Source: Clostridiales bacterium (lineage in GTDB: Bacteria; Bacillota; Clostridia; Saccharofermentanales; Saccharofermentanaceae). Taken from it: DNA of 9,496 nt. The position numbers and the translations under genes are program-made. Below the pieces are notes generated by a model that saw nothing but the letters and a program-made list of their open reading frames with translations, did no database searches and was not told the origin of the DNA. Shown piece by piece: positions 6,737 to 9,496 of the stretch. How positions within the stretch are numbered: position 1 is the first letter of the stretch; the number at the start of each line of letters is the position of its first letter. The DNA is taken from the NCBI GenBank assembly GCA_017612755.1, contig JAGAFH010000143.1, positions 1 to 9,496 on the forward strand, read 5' to 3'.

Positions 6737-6765
6737 TTTACAGAGTCCGCCTTCAGCATTAAAAT
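6737..6765 (+). promoter_or_regulatory. Candidate sigma-A-type promoter of the phosphate transporter gene
   Basis: TTTACA (6737-6742) and TAAAAT (6760-6765) are separated by exactly 17 bases, each hexamer one mismatch from consensus. Expected start is near 6772, giving a 5' leader of about 40 bases before the ATG at 6813. I see no Pho-box-like direct repeats nearby that I could support. Confidence 0.6.
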
Positions 6766-6812
6766 GTATGTGCAGGAACATGAATTTCAACCGCAGCGAG
6801 GTTTGTTAATAT

Positions 6813-8570
6813 ATGGACATTTTTTCATTTGTCACGTTGTTCGGCGGACTTGCATTCTTCCTTTACGGAATGAATGTACTATCGGAATCTTTAAAGAAGA
6901 CAGCAGGCGGAAAGCTTGAGAAGCTTCTTAGAAAAGCGACAGATAACCCCTTCAAAGGTCTCGCAATAGGCGCAGTCATCACCATTGCCATCCAGTCATC
7001 CTCTGCAATGACCGTCATGCTGGTGGGATTTGTTAACTCCGGAATAATGGAACTGTCCCAGACCGTAGGCGTCATATTCGGATCTGATGTGGGAACTACA
7101 CTTACCGCATGGATCCTCTCTCTTTCAGGAATCGACAGCAGCGGCAATTTCTTCCTGAGGATGCTCCAGCCTACCTGCTTCTCCCTCGTATTTGCCCTTA
7201 TCGGAATCATCCTTTTCATGACTTCCAAGCGTCAGAGCAAAAAAGATATCGGAACAATGCTCATCGGATTTGCCATCCTGATGGAGGGAATGACCATGAT
7301 GTCCAGTTCTATGGCTCCCCTTAAGGAGATGGACAGTTTCACCACTATCCTTACAGCATTTAACAATCCCCTCCTGGGCGTTCTGGCCGGTGCCGTCGTA
7401 ACAGGAGTTATCCAGAGCTCCGCAGCAGCTATCGGTATCCTTCAGAGTTTGTCGCTGACCGGAAAGCTTACATATGCAGTGGCAGTACCCATCGTTATCG
7501 GTGCCAACATAGGAACATGCGCAACGGCCGTCCTCTCTTCCATCGGAGTCAACAGGGATGCCAAGAGGGTTACCGTTATCCACGTTTCTATCAAGGTCAT
7601 CGGCGCGGTCCTCTGGCTGGTAGTCTTCTACGGACTTAATGCCATCTTTGATTTTGCCTTTATGGACAGGACCATAGGAGTTGTAGGCATCGCGGCTTTC
7701 CACTCCATATTCAATATCGTAAATACCATCCTTCTTTTCCCCTTCAGTAAATACCTGGTCAAGCTGGCCCACCTGATCGTCAAGGAGACTGACGAGGAGC
7801 AGGAGTTTAAACTGGACGAGCGTCTCATGCTCACGCCCCCCATCGCTGTTGCCGAGTGTTCCAGATCTATGGAAAAGATGGTCAGCAAGGCTAAGGAAGG
7901 ACTTGATAAGGCAACTGCCCTTCTCCTTAACGGTTATGACCAGGACGAGTACGATTACATCAAGAAAAACGAAGAAAAGGTGGACAGCTACGAGGACCAC
8001 ATCGGTTCCTACCTTATGAAGCTCACCACCACCCATCACCTGAACGTCCAGGACAAGAACAGATCCTCCAAGATGCTCCAGGCCATCGGAGAGGTGGAGA
8101 GGATCGCGGACCATGCATCTTATATGGCCAATTCATCAGAAGAAATAAACAGAAAGAAGCTGTCCTTCTCCGATGCAGCCCAGGATGAACTCAGAAGGCT
8201 TATATCAGCCGTACAGGAGATCTATACTATCACCCTTGACTGTTATCTGAAGGCAGATGCATCAAAGGCTGACGAAGTCGGACCGTTGAGGATAGTCATC
8301 AGCGAAATGTGCGACACATTCAAGGCCTCCCATGTTGAAAGACTTGCTGCCGGCATCTGTACCGCCGAACAGGGCTTTGTATTTAACGATATCTTATACA
8401 GCTGCGGCAGGATCGCCGACCACAGCATGAATATCGCTGCCATCGTCTACCGTTTCGCTTCCGAGACGGACGATACTTATATGCACGACTTCAAGCAGAG
8501 AAGAGACCGTGCCAGCGAGATGAAGTACGAACAATATCTGAAAAAATATAATCCACAGGCAGTAAAATGA
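6813..8570 (+). CDS. Na+/phosphate cotransporter (NptA/PNaS family) with C-terminal PhoU-like domain
   Basis: 585 aa, standard length for the bacterial fused form. The membrane part (1-325) holds the two inverted Na/Pi repeats. The first has IQSSSA (60-65) and GSDVGTT (90-96); the second has IQSSAAA (200-206) and GANIGT (230-235). The paired QSS motifs are the family hallmark for ion and phosphate binding. Residues about 340-555 form a helical PhoU-like domain with the recurring E/R-x-x-D-H signature: VERIADHASYMA (428-439) and GRIADHSMNIA (532-542). The protein should import phosphate with Na+ across the cell membrane, with the PhoU part as a cytoplasmic regulator; direction and substrate are inferred from family. 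A GAGG lies 11 bases before the ATG, rather far, so translation initiation may be modest. Its stop overlaps the next gene's start. Confidence 0.93.
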   Translation: MDIFSFVTLFGGLAFFLYGMNVLSESLKKTAGGKLEKLLRKATDNPFKGLAIGAVITIAIQSSSAMTVMLVGFVNSGIMELSQTVGVIFGSDVGTTLTAWILSLSGIDSSGNFFLRMLQPTCFSLVFALIGIILFMTSKRQSKKDIGTMLIGFAILMEGMTMMSSSMAPLKEMDSFTTILTAFNNPLLGVLAGAVVTGVIQSSAAAIGILQSLSLTGKLTYAVAVPIVIGANIGTCATAVLSSIGVNRDAKRVTVIHVSIKVIGAVLWLVVFYGLNAIFDFAFMDRTIGVVGIAAFHSIFNIVNTILLFPFSKYLVKLAHLIVKETDEEQEFKLDERLMLTPPIAVAECSRSMEKMVSKAKEGLDKATALLLNGYDQDEYDYIKKNEEKVDSYEDHIGSYLMKLTTTHHLNVQDKNRSSKMLQAIGEVERIADHASYMANSSEEINRKKLSFSDAAQDELRRLISAVQEIYTITLDCYLKADASKADEVGPLRIVISEMCDTFKASHVERLAAGICTAEQGFVFNDILYSCGRIADHSMNIAAIVYRFASETDDTYMHDFKQRRDRASEMKYEQYLKKYNPQAVK

Positions 8571-9046
8571 GTAACCTTATCATCAAACAGAGGATATTCT
8601 CCTGGACCGATTCCTACGATGTCTATGACGGAAACTATACCCCCAGATATTTTGTGAGGGCTGATCTTTTTTCCATCGGAAAGACCATCAGGATCTTTGA
8701 CAAGGCTACCGGCGAAGAGGTGGGCATGATCCACCAGAAAGTCCTTGCCCTTCTTAAGGAATATGAGGTCTATCTTTACGGTGAGTATATGGGAAATATA
8801 AGCAAGAGACTTTCCCTCTTTATTCCCAAGTATGATGTGGATTATAAGAACTGGTATCTTGAAGGAGATTTTTTCAATTGGGATTTTGAGATCCGGGAAG
8901 GCAGCGACCTGGTGGCCCTCATCTCAAAAAAGCTCCTGACAATAGGCGATTCATATGTGCTGCAGATAGCTGACAGCAGAAATGAACTTCCGGTCCTTCT
9001 CGTCGCCCTCGCCATAGATGCAGCCCACTGGAGCGACGATAATTGA
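8567..9046 (+). CDS. LURP-one-related / YxjI-type protein (Tubby-like fold)
   Basis: 159 aa. The ATG overlaps the transporter stop (ATGA) and no strong ribosome site is seen, so translation is probably coupled to the transporter. The sequence follows the LURP-one-related pattern: KQRIFSWTDSYDVYD near the N-terminus, IRIFDKATGEEVGMIHQK (41-58), YLEGDFFNWDFEI (97-109), and the C-terminal hydrophobic segment LPVLLVALAIDAAH (141-154). This family has a beta-barrel with a central hydrophobic helix, like Tubby and phospholipid-scramblase C-terminal domains. Its bacterial role is unknown. Coupling to a phosphate transporter hints at membrane-linked or phosphate-linked function, which is inference only. 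Confidence 0.88.
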   Translation: MSNLIIKQRIFSWTDSYDVYDGNYTPRYFVRADLFSIGKTIRIFDKATGEEVGMIHQKVLALLKEYEVYLYGEYMGNISKRLSLFIPKYDVDYKNWYLEGDFFNWDFEIREGSDLVALISKKLLTIGDSYVLQIADSRNELPVLLVALAIDAAHWSDDN

Positions 9047-9068
9047 TTACTATTATACGTTGTTGATT

Positions 9069-9097
9069 AACTTTTTATCGTTTATCGTAAAAAAGTT
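9069..9097. repeat. AT-rich imperfect inverted repeat after the LURP-one gene
   Basis: AACTTTTT (9069-9076) and AAAAAGTT (9090-9097) form 8-bp arms around a centre holding two copies of TTTATCG (9074-9080 and 9081-9087). The flanks also carry the direct repeat GTTGTTGA (9059-9066 and 9095-9102). It lies 23 bp after the stop at 9046 and just before the next promoter. The stem lacks G+C and is not followed by a U-tract, so it is at best a weak terminator; an upstream regulatory site is equally possible. Confidence 0.3.
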
Positions 9098-9098
9098 G

Positions 9099-9128
9099 TT
9101 GACAAATGTTAACCTCCCGTTGTATTAT
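9099..9128 (+). promoter_or_regulatory. Strong sigma-A-type promoter for the last gene
   Basis: An exact consensus -35 TTGACA (9099-9104) is followed after 18 bases by TATTAT (9123-9128), one mismatch from the -10 consensus. Expected start is near 9135, about 30 bases before the ATG at 9164. The spacer contains the small palindrome GTTAAC (9108-9113). Confidence 0.7.
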
Positions 9129-9140
9129 GATGTCACATCA
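9128..9140. promoter_or_regulatory. Candidate operator: 13-bp palindrome over the start site
   Basis: TGATGT (9128-9133), a single central C, and ACATCA (9135-9140) form a perfect palindrome with a one-base centre. It touches the -10 element and covers the predicted transcription start, a common place for a repressor to bind. The regulator is unknown. The position makes a functional role plausible, but it is a short motif. Confidence 0.4.
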
Positions 9141-9163
9141 AGGAATTCAGGGAGGAAATAACA

Positions 9164-9496
9164 ATGAATCAGGAAAACGAGAAACTTGCAAAGGTAAAGA
9201 AGAGCTGCGGCGCAGTCAGAAAAGTCGCTGTCATCCTTACCATCATCCTTATCGTAGGATGCGTTGCTGCCGCCTTCAGTTCCGTCTTCATTTTCTCAAT
9301 GGGAAGTGAATTCGACGAAGTAGTTATGGAAGCCGAAGAAAAAGGTTTTATCAATAACAGCGGGAAGAGCTACAGCCTCATTAAGATCGACGATGGATTC
9401 AGGGTCGACAATATCGAGACTGACAGCGCCTGGCTTCAGGAAAAACTGGATGCTGCTCCCCTTAGCATCGCATACGGGATCTACTGTATAACCATA
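9164..9496 (+). CDS. Membrane protein of unknown function (partial, C-terminus beyond right edge)
   Basis: 111 residues are readable from the ATG at 9164 to the window edge with no stop. A strong GGAGG (9151-9155) lies 8 bases upstream, fixing the start. A basic, soluble N-terminus (KLAKVKKSCGAVRK, 7-20) precedes a long hydrophobic helix at about 21-46. A hydrophilic loop with acidic and Lys-rich stretches (47-98) follows, probably outside the cell. The last residues (SIAYGIYCITI, 101-111) look like the start of a second membrane helix. The layout recalls small multi-pass Clostridia membrane proteins of the DUF2975 type, but I cannot confirm that. It has its own strong promoter with a palindromic candidate operator. 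Confidence 0.75.
   Translation, partial: MNQENEKLAKVKKSCGAVRKVAVILTIILIVGCVAAAFSSVFIFSMGSEFDEVVMEAEEKGFINNSGKSYSLIKIDDGFRVDNIETDSAWLQEKLDAAPLSIAYGIYCITI

Noticed and set aside
6443..6762. Plus-strand small open frames across the divergent region.
   Set aside because: They overlap the small membrane protein gene or the control region, lack ribosome sites and have unlikely composition.
7125..8114. A 329-codon open frame on the minus strand.
   Set aside because: It is antisense to the Na/Pi transporter gene, whose family motifs are unmistakable. The antisense product is His/Gly/Asp-rich shadow sequence.

Overview
The window looks like part of a Gram-positive Clostridia chromosome, most likely Lachnospiraceae. 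This is an inference from moderate G+C, Firmicutes-type promoters, strong GGAGG ribosome sites, frequent AGA/AGG arginine codons, and the gene families present. I cannot name a genus. There are no RNA genes, insertion sequences, phage genes or CRISPR arrays. Nearly all the sequence is coding, and no gap exceeds about 245 bp.

Left two thirds (positions 1-6258, minus strand): a compact MoxR / von Willebrand factor A (VWA) operon, read right to left. The order is MoxR AAA+ ATPase (5161-6150), DUF58 protein (4283-5164), a single-pass DUF4381-like membrane protein (3814-4299), a BatA-like VWA protein (2825-3823), a BatB-like VWA protein (1827-2828) and a BatC-like TPR protein with a long Ser/Asp/Gly/Thr/Gln linker (931-1830). 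Each gene overlaps the next by 4 to 17 bp, so translational coupling is likely. After a 103-bp gap with its own candidate promoter comes a secreted, very acidic protein that runs off the left edge (1-827). By analogy with known MoxR-VWA systems, the ATPase would act as a chaperone-like motor on membrane VWA proteins. The client is unknown, and the secreted protein is one speculative candidate.

Middle (6259-6812): a small three-helix membrane protein of unknown function on the minus strand (6259-6570), then a 242-bp divergent intergenic region. This region holds a good sigma-A-type promoter for the plus strand, a -10 element for the minus strand and GC-rich inverted repeats.

Right third (6813-9496, plus strand): a Na+/phosphate cotransporter with a C-terminal PhoU-like domain (6813-8570). 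It is coupled by a 4-bp overlap to a LURP-one-related / YxjI-type protein (8567-9046). After a 117-bp gap, a strong promoter (exact TTGACA) with a 13-bp perfect palindrome over the expected start site drives a membrane protein truncated by the right edge (9164-9496).

The most interesting points are the complete six-gene MoxR-VWA operon with its unusual insertions and degenerate metal site, the coupled phosphate transporter / LURP-one pair, and the palindromic candidate operator at the last promoter.
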